A stretch of 64,000 nucleotides of DNA from Sphingobium sp. AP50 (GCF_900109095.1 NZ_FNYZ01000016.1:1-64000); one strand, 5' to 3'; counted from the stretch's first letter, positions 1 through 8,816 are shown. A program made the numbers and translations. Notes: generated from the sequence alone by a model not told the origin.

Positions 1-74
1 CATGATGGCTTCCAAGGTTGGTGTCGCAACCCCTCGGAATCATATCGAAACTCGGCCGTCCACCGTTGCGTTAG

Positions 75-1196
75 CGTTCCGACACAGCCTCTAAGGGCCA
101 GTATGAGCCACAGCCGACCAGGGCGATCGGCAGCAAAGCGGTCGAAGCCCATATCGTAATGTCGCGAGGTTGCGACTGGAATTGCAGCTTCTGCACTGAG
201 CGGCGGGATCAATCCGGCGGCGAGCGCAGGCGTGATTTGCACTCGGTCGAAATGGAACTTAAAGAATTGATGCTTCGGCATGAAGACCTCCGCATCCAAT
301 TCATTGATGACAATCTTCTGCCGCAAATCGGCGTTCTTGACGCCGCAGACCGCGTGGGGCACGCAACAGCTTTGTCATGGGCAGATGGATTTCTCTCTAT
401 GCTTCTGGAGATCAAGCGCGATAGAGAGGAGAAGTTCGGCTGGCGCGGCATTTTTCGTGTCGAAGATTTCTTCGCTTATGAGAGAGATTTGCCCAACTTC
501 CTCGATAATCTGCAGGCAAGCGGTTGCCGCATGCTTGCCTTCGGCATCGAACATGGGAACGACGTCAAGCGCCGCAAAATGAAGGCCGGACCGTCGGCCT
601 CTAATGCAAAATTTCAGGAACTGTTTGCGCGTCTTCGAAGTATCGGGATTCACAGCAAGGCTTATTTCATCCTAGGTGGTCAAAAGGAGACGACCGAAAC
701 AGCCGAGGAGACGATCCGATTCGCAATCGATTCAGGTGTGAGCCTTGCCTATTTCGCACTATACAAGGAATTCGTACCTGCGTTGAGAACACTTCAGCGG
801 GCGCAGATAGATGGTAGCAATATTCATTCCAGCTATTCACATTATGATCAGTTAAAAATTAACTGGGATACCATCATGGATACTGCTGATGGGAATGTAG
901 ACGATCACGCGCTGAGCGCATTCATCGGGCGCATCGATCCGAATCGGGACCAAATCGACCCGAAAGCTTTGCTGACATGCTATGACCAATTGGCTCAGAT
1001 CGGATTTCGGTTCGCTGATCTCGTCAAATATAGTGATCATCACTCGACAGAATCGCCCGCATCAAGCATATTGAACAAGGTTAACTTCAGCAACCAGGAC
1101 GCGTATGAAGCCAAAGTCGCTGCTGCATATGTTCGCTTCTACATGCGGCCTGAATTCATCGCTACGTACAGAAGTCTCCTCGCCAGCGGTTACTAA
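75..1196 (+). pseudogene. Radical SAM protein, 5'-truncated
   Basis: The first possible start is ATG at 159, giving 345 residues. The CX3CX2C iron-sulfur cluster motif (C5, C9, C12 from that ATG) is typical of radical SAM enzymes, which cleave S-adenosylmethionine to a 5'-deoxyadenosyl radical. Residues encoded from 75 to 158 in the same frame still look like the first beta strand (KAVEAHIVMSRGC), but a TAG at 72-74 blocks the frame and no ATG, GTG or TTG lies between 75 and 158. The protein therefore lacks the N-terminal part that such enzymes need, and any upstream domain. A gly-rich FILGG segment near residue 172 is where SAM is normally bound. Substrate unknown. It is convergent with the HerA gene. 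Probably a decayed fragment; expression from 159 is possible. Confidence 0.6.
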
Positions 1197-1363
1197 AAAG
1201 CGGATTTATAAAAGAATATTGCTCCCCTCGGCGAGCATTGCTTTTCAAAATTTCTCCGGCTTGGCACGTCAGAAGTCGGTTTGCCGCATGATGTACCAGG
1301 CTGGCATCTCGTAGTCGCACGTCGCACGGCGCTGAAAACGATCAACAGTGCACGGGAGAAAGC

Positions 1364-1531
1364 CTGGATTACGATGAAATCGCGGGGGGCCTTGGAGTTT
1401 TGGACGTTGGTGAAAAGCCTGAAACCTTCGCGATTCATGTCATTACATATCATGCGGCCATTGAACTCGATATTGCGCTTAGCAAAATCATTCCGCGTAC
1501 CGAAGATTTGTTCAGCGGCACCCAAACGTAG
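1364..1531 (+). pseudogene. Possible remnant of an unidentified gene
   Basis: The frame reading LDYDEIAGGLGVLDVG and then PETFAIHVITYHAAIELDI has a protein-like, helical composition unlike the other frames here. It is open from 1292 but has no usable start codon and ends in TAG at 1529-1531. The DNA just after the stop (FASLKTLSF in the same frame) still looks partly coding, so a nonsense mutation is plausible. No family assigned. The rest of the 1197-1541 gap shows nothing else I can support. Confidence 0.25.
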
Positions 1532-1541
1532 TTTGCTTCGC

Positions 1542-3386
1542 TCAAAACGCTGTCATTCTTCCTACAACTGTTGTTAGCGCTTCCGCACTCGTGCCTTCAG
1601 AAGACCAACCTTCAGCAAAAGAGATATCGTGTGAGTTTGGCAATTGATGACGGCTGAGGGTTCGCAACCTTATCCTAGAGGGAATCGCTGCCGCCTCGCC
1701 AACGAAAAGCGCCTCTTGCCTTGGCAGCGAGGAAAGCATTTTAGTCATACCCGCTAAGCTATCCGGCAGGATGCGGGAGACATGTTCTTGGTCAGTGCTA
1801 TTGGCAAGGCGCAATACAATCCATGAGTTGCACTGAGATATGACCGTATCTTCAATGTCGGATGGACGTTGCGAAACAAGCATAAGACCAAGACCGTATT
1901 TGCGTCCTTCGCGCGCAAGTCTCCGCACGGCGGTTTGCGCCACTTCATACTCAGCGTCACCACGATTAGGGACGTATCGATGCGCCTCCTCGCAAACAAA
2001 CAGAACTGGATCTCGCTCGCGCTCTTCTCGTGTCTGATGAAGCTTGTATTGAAACAGCAGGCGTGCGATTGCACCCGTGAGTGGTCCAGCCACTTCATTG
2101 GGCAATCCTGAAATGTCTATGATCTTCAAGCAGGCGTCGTCTGCTCCATCTACATTCAGGAATTGAGACAAAACGTCAGAAAGGCTCGGCGCATCTGGCC
2201 CATGCTCTTCCATGAGGAACCGAACGCGCGGGTCAGTCCTGAGCACGCGAAACTTGTTCAGTATCGACGCATAGTCTTTTTGGAAATCCGAAGCCGTCAC
2301 GTCGGTCCAGTTCGGACCGTTACGCTTAGCCTGACGCTCCCTAATATGAGTTTCGAATTCAGAGAGAGTGAAGGGACGAGGCTTGTCCCGGTCAAACGAG
2401 ACGAGTTGATCTTCGTTCACTCCAGCCATTGGCATAGGCTGTTCGGGATGTTGTCCAGCCGGAAGATCTGCAGGAATCCCGCCAGCTGCGCTCCGAGCAA
2501 GGCCAGCCCCTACCATTCGTGCGTGAGCAAGCGCCTTATAGACAGTGTTTGCCTGAGACGTTGCTTCGAACTCCGTTTTGCCGATCACAAGCGAGCGGAA
2601 TTCATCGCTAGACATGAGCCAGTAAGGCAGTTTCAGCGTGGAAATATCATCTGCGTTATTCCCTAGCGCATCATATGCTCGAAAAACTTTGGCCCGGTTG
2701 CCAAACGCTGAGGCGTACTCCCCGTGCGGGTCGATCAGAATGATACAAGGTCGAGTGCCCTGCTCGGGTCGGCATCGATGCTCTAAAATAGAGTGGATGA
2801 CGGCTGCGACAGCGCTCGATTTGCCAGATCCGGTAGAGCCAAGAATTGCGCAATGGTGACCGAAAAGCTTGTCCATGTTCGCGCGGCAAGGCACGCGAGT
2901 TGCACCTACATAAGAGCCGATGGGCACGAGGCGATCTGCTCCATCGTCCGAGGCCCTCTCCGCACTTGCAAAAAGCTTGTCGGTTTCTTCTTTAGTTATC
3001 AAATGTACTGCCTGAAGCGGCAGAGGGTATGTCGAAACCCCACGTTTAAAAGCCAATTCATTCTCTGCGGCATTAAACCAAGCTTCGCCAAGCATATCGG
3101 CTTCTATCACCCTGCGATCTTGATCGAAAGGCTTGCCCTGCGTTGCTGAGAGCGCCGCTGCTTCTTCATCGGATTGGAGCCGTAAGAGCCTTACGGTGGC
3201 GAACAGAATTCGGCGTCCAAGGTGCATTTTTACAATGCTGCCTATTTGGCCAACGTCATAAACGCGGCCGCTGTGGCTCCTCGTCAGTTCGGTTATATCG
3301 CGCTTGAGCGCGACTTTTATGGCGCTGCCAGCAACTTCGAAGACCGTACCAATCTCCAAATCGGAATCTAGGAGGAATGCGCTCAT
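1542..3386 (-). CDS. HerA-type ATPase of a SIR2-HerA (Nezha-like) defence system
   Basis: A 614-residue P-loop ATPase of the HerA/DUF87 (FtsK-HerA) superfamily. The N-terminal HAS-barrel-like region (about 1-130) precedes a Walker A GSTGSGKS at 183-190. A Walker B followed by acidic residues and EEAHRYVPN lies near 480, and the sensor/arginine region QRPSDIEDTVISQ further on. HerA proteins form hexameric DNA translocases. When paired with a SIR2 protein they assemble into a complex that destroys NAD+ and degrades DNA on phage infection. The start at 3386 is chosen because its ATG overlaps the SIR2 stop (ATGA); a longer frame from 3455 would run deep into SIR2. The overlap implies translational coupling and fixed stoichiometry. 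Confidence 0.9.
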   Translation of the reverse strand: MSAFLLDSDLEIGTVFEVAGSAIKVALKRDITELTRSHSGRVYDVGQIGSIVKMHLGRRILFATVRLLRLQSDEEAAALSATQGKPFDQDRRVIEADMLGEAWFNAAENELAFKRGVSTYPLPLQAVHLITKEETDKLFASAERASDDGADRLVPIGSYVGATRVPCRANMDKLFGHHCAILGSTGSGKSSAVAAVIHSILEHRCRPEQGTRPCIILIDPHGEYASAFGNRAKVFRAYDALGNNADDISTLKLPYWLMSSDEFRSLVIGKTEFEATSQANTVYKALAHARMVGAGLARSAAGGIPADLPAGQHPEQPMPMAGVNEDQLVSFDRDKPRPFTLSEFETHIRERQAKRNGPNWTDVTASDFQKDYASILNKFRVLRTDPRVRFLMEEHGPDAPSLSDVLSQFLNVDGADDACLKIIDISGLPNEVAGPLTGAIARLLFQYKLHQTREERERDPVLFVCEEAHRYVPNRGDAEYEVAQTAVRRLAREGRKYGLGLMLVSQRPSDIEDTVISQCNSWIVLRLANSTDQEHVSRILPDSLAGMTKMLSSLPRQEALFVGEAAAIPSRIRLRTLSRHQLPNSHDISFAEGWSSEGTSAEALTTVVGRMTAF

Positions 3387-4603
3387 GCCATCGCCTCCTG
3401 GATGTCTTTTGGAAGTCCACTGGCAAGAAGGGTTGAGGCTCCATCGAACGTCCACCAGTCCCTCTTGCCGTCGTCAACGGAAAAGACTGGTCCGATTGAT
3501 CCCTGGTAAATGCCCTTGGGGCTTGCCACGAAAAGCCGCTGGTTCCAAGCTTTAGTCTGCCAATCCTTGAGAGTTGGAGGTAATTCGCCGTTCGGCTCGT
3601 CATTGAAGGCAATGACAGTTAGCTGGCTCCTCGAAGAAGACATGGCAATTTCGATCTCGGCGTTAATGTGATCATCTCCGAACGAGTAGCCGCAAACGAG
3701 AAGGACGTGATCATTACCTTGAGATAGCCGCCGCCTGAATCTCTGAAAAATTTCGGCGAAAGGATCACGCTGCGTATTTAGATATTTTGTTGCTTGCGGA
3801 TAAATCATGACTGAGCCGCCAGGGCCTGGATAGGTGTCACCATGCCTAACTCGCAGCAAGTTCGTTTTGCCGGAATGCGGTCTATACCAGTCGATCGAGC
3901 CATGCAGCTTGGAAACCACAGCGCGAGTCCCTATCTGGTTCGCGTAGTTCTGAACATTCCAGAACGCGACGCTACCTCCAATGAATCCATCTTGAAATTC
4001 TATCCCAGCCAACGCGAGGGCGTCCTCGAGCAGCGTATCGTAGTTGGTCGTGAAGAACTCCACTGGCGTCCGGACAAAGTCGAGACCGGCGCGGCTGGTG
4101 CCGAAAACGGCTTCGACGAATTTCTGATGCCCCGAGATGTCAACGATGGCCTTACTCTGGCTGCCTATTTGTGCCTCGGCGACAACCTCTCCCTGGCCGT
4201 TTTTGCGTGCTGCTCGGTATCCCCATCTTACAGTCGAGGCGATTTGTTCGATCAGGCCTGTATGAACTTCTTCGAGCTTCTCCCTCGAAACGCGCCCTCC
4301 GCCAATATCTACGCCGCCGGTCCGCGACCGCTCAGCAATGGATATGAGATCCCCAAGATGGGTTAGATGATGCTCGATGTGCGAGGTTTCAGCGCAATCG
4401 CCGATAACAAAATCCAGAACGCGAATGGCGTCGGCATCAGCCGCGAACAGGAAGTTTCGCGCCAGTTCCATAACTCGATCGGTCAACGGGTACATCAGGG
4501 GAATATTGGCTGGGTAGCTGACGCCTGCCCCGAGGAGCCAAGTCTGCTTCGGACTGTTCAGGTGCTTCTCGAACTGTTCGGCAATATCTGCGTCGTGCCC
4601 CAT
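3383..4603 (-). CDS. SIR2-family NADase, effector of SIR2-HerA defence
   Basis: A 406-residue SIR2_2-type protein. Visible NAD-binding and catalytic signatures are GAG at 25-27, TTNYD at 184-188, KLHGS at 231-235 (the histidine is the usual catalytic base) and CGYSFGDDHIN near 310. Stand-alone bacterial SIR2 proteins of this type hydrolyse NAD+ when triggered by infection, causing abortive infection. The gene is first in a two-gene operon and overlaps the HerA start by 4 bases. A GGGGAG ribosome site sits six bases before the ATG. Base composition looks lower in GC than the flanking island, which fits recent acquisition as a defence cassette. Confidence 0.9.
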   Translation of the reverse strand: MGHDADIAEQFEKHLNSPKQTWLLGAGVSYPANIPLMYPLTDRVMELARNFLFAADADAIRVLDFVIGDCAETSHIEHHLTHLGDLISIAERSRTGGVDIGGGRVSREKLEEVHTGLIEQIASTVRWGYRAARKNGQGEVVAEAQIGSQSKAIVDISGHQKFVEAVFGTSRAGLDFVRTPVEFFTTNYDTLLEDALALAGIEFQDGFIGGSVAFWNVQNYANQIGTRAVVSKLHGSIDWYRPHSGKTNLLRVRHGDTYPGPGGSVMIYPQATKYLNTQRDPFAEIFQRFRRRLSQGNDHVLLVCGYSFGDDHINAEIEIAMSSSRSQLTVIAFNDEPNGELPPTLKDWQTKAWNQRLFVASPKGIYQGSIGPVFSVDDGKRDWWTFDGASTLLASGLPKDIQEAMA

Positions 4604-4632
4604 TATACTCCCCGTGGTCCAACGTTTTAATA

Positions 4633-4669
4633 GGGAAGCACAAATAGCGACACTTCACGTGTGCTTCCC
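4633..4669. promoter_or_regulatory. Inverted repeat upstream of the SIR2-HerA operon
   Basis: GGGAAGCACA at 4633-4642 is perfectly repeated in inverted form at 4660-4669 with a 17-base spacer, 30-66 bases before the SIR2 start codon. There is no T-run, so it looks more like an operator or a leader hairpin than a terminator. Confidence 0.4.
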
Positions 4670-4865
4670 ACTGCATTTTACTATCGCTTGCACAACGTAT
4701 TGTCATCTAAATCTGGAAAAGCCCTGAATATGAGCCATTCGCATAATCATTGATTCCAAGCGGACCGGGCGGACAGTCCCGATCTCCATTCCCGGAAGCG
4801 GTCATTCCGGATGGTGAAGCGGCAGCTTTTCGCAGTGATCCGCCACGGAGCGGACCGAGCACAAT

Positions 4866-4940
4866 GTCCCCATTCTTGCCGTTGTGGAACCGGCCGACAG
4901 GTCCCCATCCTTGCCGTTGCGGGGCCGGATGAACGTCCCC
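4866..4940. repeat. Short tandem repeats, possible insertion-sequence end
   Basis: GTCCCCATTCTTGCCGTTG at 4866-4884 recurs as GTCCCCATCCTTGCCGTTG at 4901-4919, and GTCCCC again at 4935-4940, so the unit repeats every 34-35 bases. Regularly spaced repeats of this style resemble the multiple terminal repeats of IS21-family elements, but no transposase is present. The rest of 4670-5029 holds no gene I can support. Confidence 0.35.
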
Positions 4941-5029
4941 AGAGGTGTCTCGGCTTGACGTTGGAAAAAATAGCAGCGCCGAGTTCCAGCGCGCAATTGT
5001 CCGATACCTTAACTCCATATTCCGCCGCC

Positions 5030-5953
5030 TCAGTGGGCAGCATTCTTGCGGAGGCTCGCGATATGAGCCGTGCATATCTGGTGGGTCATCTGCCCCAGAA
5101 TTTCGATCCGCTCGGCGAGCCAGTTCAATTCCTCAGGTGTGATCCGGTAGTGCTTTGAATAGCGCGCCTTCACATAGGCGTCCTTGAGCTTCTGGAACAT
5201 CGCCCGTTCCTTCCGCGTTCCGCGCGGCCAGACGTCGAAAAGGGAATGGTCCCGGCCTTCGGCCTGGAGGCGCAGGAACGCTATATTGTGATCGTATGGG
5301 GTGTAGAACGTCAACGTGAGAAGGATTGCCTGATAGAGGCCTTCAGTCACCTGATGCAGATCAAATGCCGCCTGTTTCAAGTAAGATTTCTCAATCGCAA
5401 TCTTTGCGAGATCAAATCGCCGCATCGCGTCCGGGAAATATTCGTCAAAATATTCCTGTGCGGCCTCCAGCGCCTGGTTTGGCGTCTTGGGCTTGGGCTT
5501 GGCGAGTTCTCGACTGTCTCCGTCATAGAGGGCGATGCCTTGCTCCGCGATCTCCATGAAGAAGACCCGGCCATGGGCAAGGCCCTGGTTCACCTGCTGG
5601 AGCGAATGGACGATGAAATGCACCGGCGTGTTGATCCGCTTCTCGATGAGATAGGCGTCGATCAGCCTCTGCTCCGCCACCGACCAGTAGGCGGCGACGT
5701 CGGCCATTTCCTTCTGGTTGACGACGACCAGTATATCCATGTCGGACTTATACTGGTTGGCGTCGAACGGCGCATCGACCCAGTCGCCCCGTGCATAGGA
5801 GCCGAACAGGATGATCTTGAGGATGCGCGCCGATTTCCGCCGGCCCGTCGCATTTTCGGTCGCCTCGCGAAATTCCGCGAACAGAATGCGAACGACCTCC
5901 TCGAGCTCGCGCTGCTTGGCCGCGGGGAGATGGTCGAGGTCCGTGCGCATCAT
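5030..5953 (-). CDS. Nucleotidyltransferase-HEPN fusion protein
   Basis: 307 residues. The N-terminal half is a minimal nucleotidyltransferase fold: GSYARGDW near residue 51 followed by SDMDILVV, the GS-x-DxD catalytic pattern. The C-terminal half (about 150-300) is helical and HEPN-like. Separate NTase (MntA) and HEPN (HepT) proteins form toxin-antitoxin pairs in which the NTase AMPylates the HEPN RNase; here both are on one chain. The start ATG overlaps the VapC stop, so it is the third gene of a vapBC operon. The canonical RX4-6H motif of active HEPN RNases is not clear to me, so activity is uncertain. Confidence 0.75.
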   Translation of the reverse strand: MMRTDLDHLPAAKQRELEEVVRILFAEFREATENATGRRKSARILKIILFGSYARGDWVDAPFDANQYKSDMDILVVVNQKEMADVAAYWSVAEQRLIDAYLIEKRINTPVHFIVHSLQQVNQGLAHGRVFFMEIAEQGIALYDGDSRELAKPKPKTPNQALEAAQEYFDEYFPDAMRRFDLAKIAIEKSYLKQAAFDLHQVTEGLYQAILLTLTFYTPYDHNIAFLRLQAEGRDHSLFDVWPRGTRKERAMFQKLKDAYVKARYSKHYRITPEELNWLAERIEILGQMTHQICTAHIASLRKNAAH

Positions 5954-6387
5954 TGATGTCCGATGAGGTGAAGGGCTGCCTTGCCGCCGCTGACGGCCCT
6001 GGGCGAAAGCCGCCGGTCGAACGTGGCAAGCTTGCCATCATGCGCCACGGCAAGCGCGAGGAGATAGGTGTCGGTAACCTGCGCTGAGGTCAGAAGCTGG
6101 GTCTCGTCGACCCGCTCGTCGGCCAGCAGGCTGATATCGTCAGCCCAGAAGCTGTGCCCTGGCAACTGCCGCATCTGCCCGATGATGCGCGCCACCTCGG
6201 CTGGCGAACCGGGGGTCGAGGGATATTTGACGTTCCCCACAATGCGGACGACACCATTTTCCGTGATGGGGCAAGTCGCCCAGGCCCTGGCGCCGATGGA
6301 CTCGAACCAGTGATGCGCGGCATCATGGCCGACATGATTGGGATCGATCAGAGCAACGAGCACATTGACGTCGAGAAGATAGGTCAC
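5950..6387 (-). CDS. vapC: VapC-type PIN-domain ribonuclease toxin
   Basis: A 145-residue PIN domain. The N-terminal LLDVNVLVALID carries the first catalytic Asp. E at ENGVVR and the late D residues (TDTYLLALA, ATFDRR) complete the acidic metal-binding set. VapC toxins cleave tRNA or rRNA and are held inactive by VapB. The start is GTG at 6385-6387, overlapping the VapB stop as GTGA. The stop overlaps the downstream NTase-HEPN start. Such modules stabilise mobile islands. Confidence 0.85.
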   Translation of the reverse strand: MTYLLDVNVLVALIDPNHVGHDAAHHWFESIGARAWATCPITENGVVRIVGNVKYPSTPGSPAEVARIIGQMRQLPGHSFWADDISLLADERVDETQLLTSAQVTDTYLLALAVAHDGKLATFDRRLSPRAVSGGKAALHLIGHQ

Positions 6388-6608
6388 GGCGCCTCGTCTC
6401 GCAGCGCGTTGACGATCTCTGGCGTTACCACAACACCGGGTTTCGCGGCGAGGAGGGCGATGCCGTTGCGGCTGCGTGCGGCTTCGGGCGCGCGCAGTGA
6501 TCGCCGGGCCAGATCGGAAACGACCTGGCCGATCGAACGGTTCTGATGCTCCGCGATGGCGCGCGCGGCTTCCATCACATCATCATCTATGACCAGCGTC
6601 GTACGCAT
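6384..6608 (-). CDS. vapB: VapB-like ribbon-helix-helix antitoxin
   Basis: A 74-residue protein starting MRTTLVIDDDVMEAARAIA, a ribbon-helix-helix/VapB N-terminus that binds operator DNA as a dimer. The C-terminal tail probably wraps the PIN toxin. The start at 6608 is preferred over a longer frame from 6689, whose extra residues do not look coding. It is the first gene of the vapB-vapC-NTase/HEPN operon, coupled through a GTGA overlap and probably autoregulated. Confidence 0.8.
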   Translation of the reverse strand: MRTTLVIDDDVMEAARAIAEHQNRSIGQVVSDLARRSLRAPEAARSRNGIALLAAKPGVVVTPEIVNALRDEAP

Positions 6609-6676
6609 CGGCTCATTCCTGTCGCATCTGTCATCACGCATCATATGAGATGCGCGGCGGCGACGCAACTCCCGGC

Positions 6677-7075
6677 TCACCGGGCCCATCGTGCAAGCCC
6701 GTCCATGATACGGTCCAAAGCGTGCCGGGTGTCGTCCGTCATGGTGACGATAATCCGCCGCTTGTCCATATCGTCATGCCGGCGTGCGAACACCCCTCGG
6801 GCGGCAAGCTTTGCTGCCCAACGGTGCGCGCTGGAATCCGGTATGCCGGCCGAGAGGCAGAGCGCCGACTGATAGACGTCCCGTCCTTCGCTCTCCGCTT
6901 CATAAAGTTCAAGCAGCATGTCCCAATTGAAGTTGGCGCATAATTTCTGCCCAAAGGCCGCCTGCACCAGTCGCCGTTCCTCTATGAGGGCCCGGCAGAT
7001 CCGCGCGCGATCCTGGCGGCGGGCCTTTTCCGATTCCTCCGGACCGATGGGCTCGCCTTTCCTTGTCATGTCCAT
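6677..7075 (-). CDS. MarR/winged-helix-like transcriptional regulator
   Basis: 132 residues with a central helix-turn-helix and wing: ALCLSAGIPDSSAHRWAAKL, then RRHDDMDKRRIIVTMTDDTR. The DKR-R-I-V-x-T segment is the MarR-family wing. It sits just downstream of the phytanoyl dioxygenase and luxI on the same strand, so it may regulate the quorum-sensing block. Ligand and target are unknown. Two methionines (MDM) make the exact start uncertain by two codons. Confidence 0.65.
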   Translation of the reverse strand: MDMTRKGEPIGPEESEKARRQDRARICRALIEERRLVQAAFGQKLCANFNWDMLLELYEAESEGRDVYQSALCLSAGIPDSSAHRWAAKLAARGVFARRHDDMDKRRIIVTMTDDTRHALDRIMDGLARWAR

Positions 7076-7091
7076 GCTTGTCCGCCTTTCG

Positions 7092-7997
7092 TCAGGACGG
7101 AGAGACGGAAGACGACAGTCCTTCGCGGCGATAGGCCTCGATTAGCGCATGCTGCTCGTCGCCGAGCGCGTCGACGGCGCCGACCTTGGCATCGGGACTG
7201 CGCAGCATCGTCGAGGGACAGCGGCCCTCATAATTGCCGAGGTTCGGACGATGGATGCGATAGCCGACGAGGTCCGAAAGGTCCGGGTCGAATTGCCTCG
7301 CCACGTCAGGCGGATAAGCCAGCCATTGCAGCTCATAGGGCTTGAGCCAACCCAGCGCATAGCTGACGATCATGCCGCGACGGGGGCTACCGGTCCTGTT
7401 GGCGCCGCCCGCGTGAAGCGTCGATCCGAGAAACAGAAGGGCCGAGCCCGGCTCCATTTCAGCGACAATCGCCTCGTCGGGATCGAGGATCATCTCCTGC
7501 TGCCGCCGGTGGCTGCCCGGCCAGACCCGCGTGGCGCCATTGTCCCTGGTAAAGGATGTGAAGGGCCACATCACATTGACGAGGAATTCGACATGGAGGT
7601 CGGGATCAACCAAGCGGCTGCACGGCCACATGTCCTGATCGCGGTGCGGCACCTGCTCGATCGAGCCGGGCATGAGTTCGATCGCCTGGGTGAGGTTGAG
7701 CGCGACATGGTCGCACCAGGGGCCAAGGATCCTGCGGACTACCGCCAGTATGAGGTCATGCTGGACGAAGGCCTGGGCATGCGGAGAGCGATTGAGCAGG
7801 CTGCCGAACCTCTTCGTGTCATTGCCGTAGAAGGGACCGGTGGAGGCCGCAGCCCTCTCGAAATCCGCGGAGAGATCCTCGGCGAGGTCTCGGGCGGAGG
7901 CGGCGGGGAGGGCGGCAGGAATGATGCAATAGCCCTGGTCGAGCAGGGCGCTCGCGTGACGATCGGCGAGCGGGGCAATGTCGGGTAAATTTGCCAT
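7092..7997 (-). CDS. Phytanoyl-CoA dioxygenase (PhyH) family protein
   Basis: A 301-residue Fe(II)/2-oxoglutarate dioxygenase. The HRDQDMW segment near 119 gives the HxD iron ligands, LHAGGANR near 193 the distal His, and the RRGMIVSYALG strand carries the 2-oxoglutarate-binding Arg. A GAGGAG ribosome site precedes the ATG. It lies 12 bases downstream of luxI on the same strand. Sphingomonad luxI genes are often followed by such a gene, so it may hydroxylate a signal or a quorum-regulated metabolite; that role is inference. Confidence 0.85.
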   Translation of the reverse strand: MANLPDIAPLADRHASALLDQGYCIIPAALPAASARDLAEDLSADFERAAASTGPFYGNDTKRFGSLLNRSPHAQAFVQHDLILAVVRRILGPWCDHVALNLTQAIELMPGSIEQVPHRDQDMWPCSRLVDPDLHVEFLVNVMWPFTSFTRDNGATRVWPGSHRRQQEMILDPDEAIVAEMEPGSALLFLGSTLHAGGANRTGSPRRGMIVSYALGWLKPYELQWLAYPPDVARQFDPDLSDLVGYRIHRPNLGNYEGRCPSTMLRSPDAKVGAVDALGDEQHALIEAYRREGLSSSVSPS

Positions 7998-8009
7998 GGT
8001 CGCTTCTCC

Positions 8010-8624
8010 TCAGGCCGCCGCAGCAGCCGCGAAATGAACGGGTGTGTCCTGCCAGACGCCGGCTTCGGCCATGCGCGACGGGGTGTCCCTGTCGATGCTG
8101 ATCTCCATGGCGCCCGTCATGCCGCAGGGAAGCATCTGCGGGAGACCGAGCGGGCGACATTTCCAACCGAAGGACAGGATCTGGCTGAACCAGGGCATGT
8201 CGGCGACGCAGCAATAGCGCTCGATGCCATTGTCGAGCGCGAAGCGCGCCGCCATTGTCACCAGCCGGTTGCGGACCTGCCGCCGCTGCGCGGCCCTCAG
8301 GTCGCGCGACAGGCAGAAGCGCGAGATTTCCCAGACTGCCTGGCTGGCCGGGGGACCGGCCTCGCACAGGAAATCGAAAATGTCGCCGAGCAGCGTCGGG
8401 CCGCTGGTGGGCAGCAGCCGCATGGAGCCCAGATGCGTGCCGTCCGGCTCGGCCGCGATCAGATAGAGGGTCTGCGGTCCGTCGAACTGGTCGATCTCAT
8501 ATTGGCCCTCGAGAACCGGGACATCCCAGCCCAGAAGATCGACGAAGACGCTCTTGCGCGCCGCGTACATCGATCGCAGCGCTGCATGTTCCTGCTCGCG
8601 ACTGCCCTCAATGATGTGGGTCAT
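8010..8624 (-). CDS. luxI: Acyl-homoserine-lactone synthase, LuxI family
   Basis: 204 residues with the LuxI signature: the R...VF..LGWDVP segment at about 23-37, the paired acidic residues (YEIDQFD), GSMRLLPT at about 66-73, and WEISRF near 97 with the conserved E and R. It makes an acyl-homoserine lactone from S-adenosylmethionine and acyl-ACP. GGGAG precedes the ATG. It lies downstream of and on the same strand as luxR, and upstream of the PhyH gene. Acyl-chain specificity cannot be read from the sequence. Confidence 0.92.
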   Translation of the reverse strand: MTHIIEGSREQEHAALRSMYAARKSVFVDLLGWDVPVLEGQYEIDQFDGPQTLYLIAAEPDGTHLGSMRLLPTSGPTLLGDIFDFLCEAGPPASQAVWEISRFCLSRDLRAAQRRQVRNRLVTMAARFALDNGIERYCCVADMPWFSQILSFGWKCRPLGLPQMLPCGMTGAMEISIDRDTPSRMAEAGVWQDTPVHFAAAAAA

Positions 8625-8685
8625 TCTGGCTCCCTATCTGCTGTTGCCTGTTGCCGGTCGAGGTTTGCGCAGATGGGGGAGGGGA

Positions 8686-8711
8686 GCCATCCCGCGAAAA
8701 AGGGGGATGGC
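8686..8711. other. Hairpin in the luxR-luxI interval
   Basis: GCCATCCC at 8686-8693 pairs with GGGATGGC at 8704-8711. It lies between luxR and luxI; there is no T-run on the minus strand, so it is not a clear terminator. Confidence 0.3.
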
Positions 8712-8816
8712 GGGCAGCGATGACCAGGGGCATCATCGGCCCACGGATGTGGGTCATTGGACGCCGTTATGGCGTGACAGGCGAGGGCGGCGCTCCGGGC
8801 GCATGTGGGCGCATTC

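Noticed and set aside
3387..3455. Longer HerA start at 3455
   Set aside because: It would overlap SIR2 by 73 bases; the ATGA junction at 3383-3386 is the normal coupled start.
3775..3781. TATTTAG (CTAAATA on the minus strand) within the SIR2 gene
   Set aside because: Inside coding sequence, far from any start codon; expected by chance.
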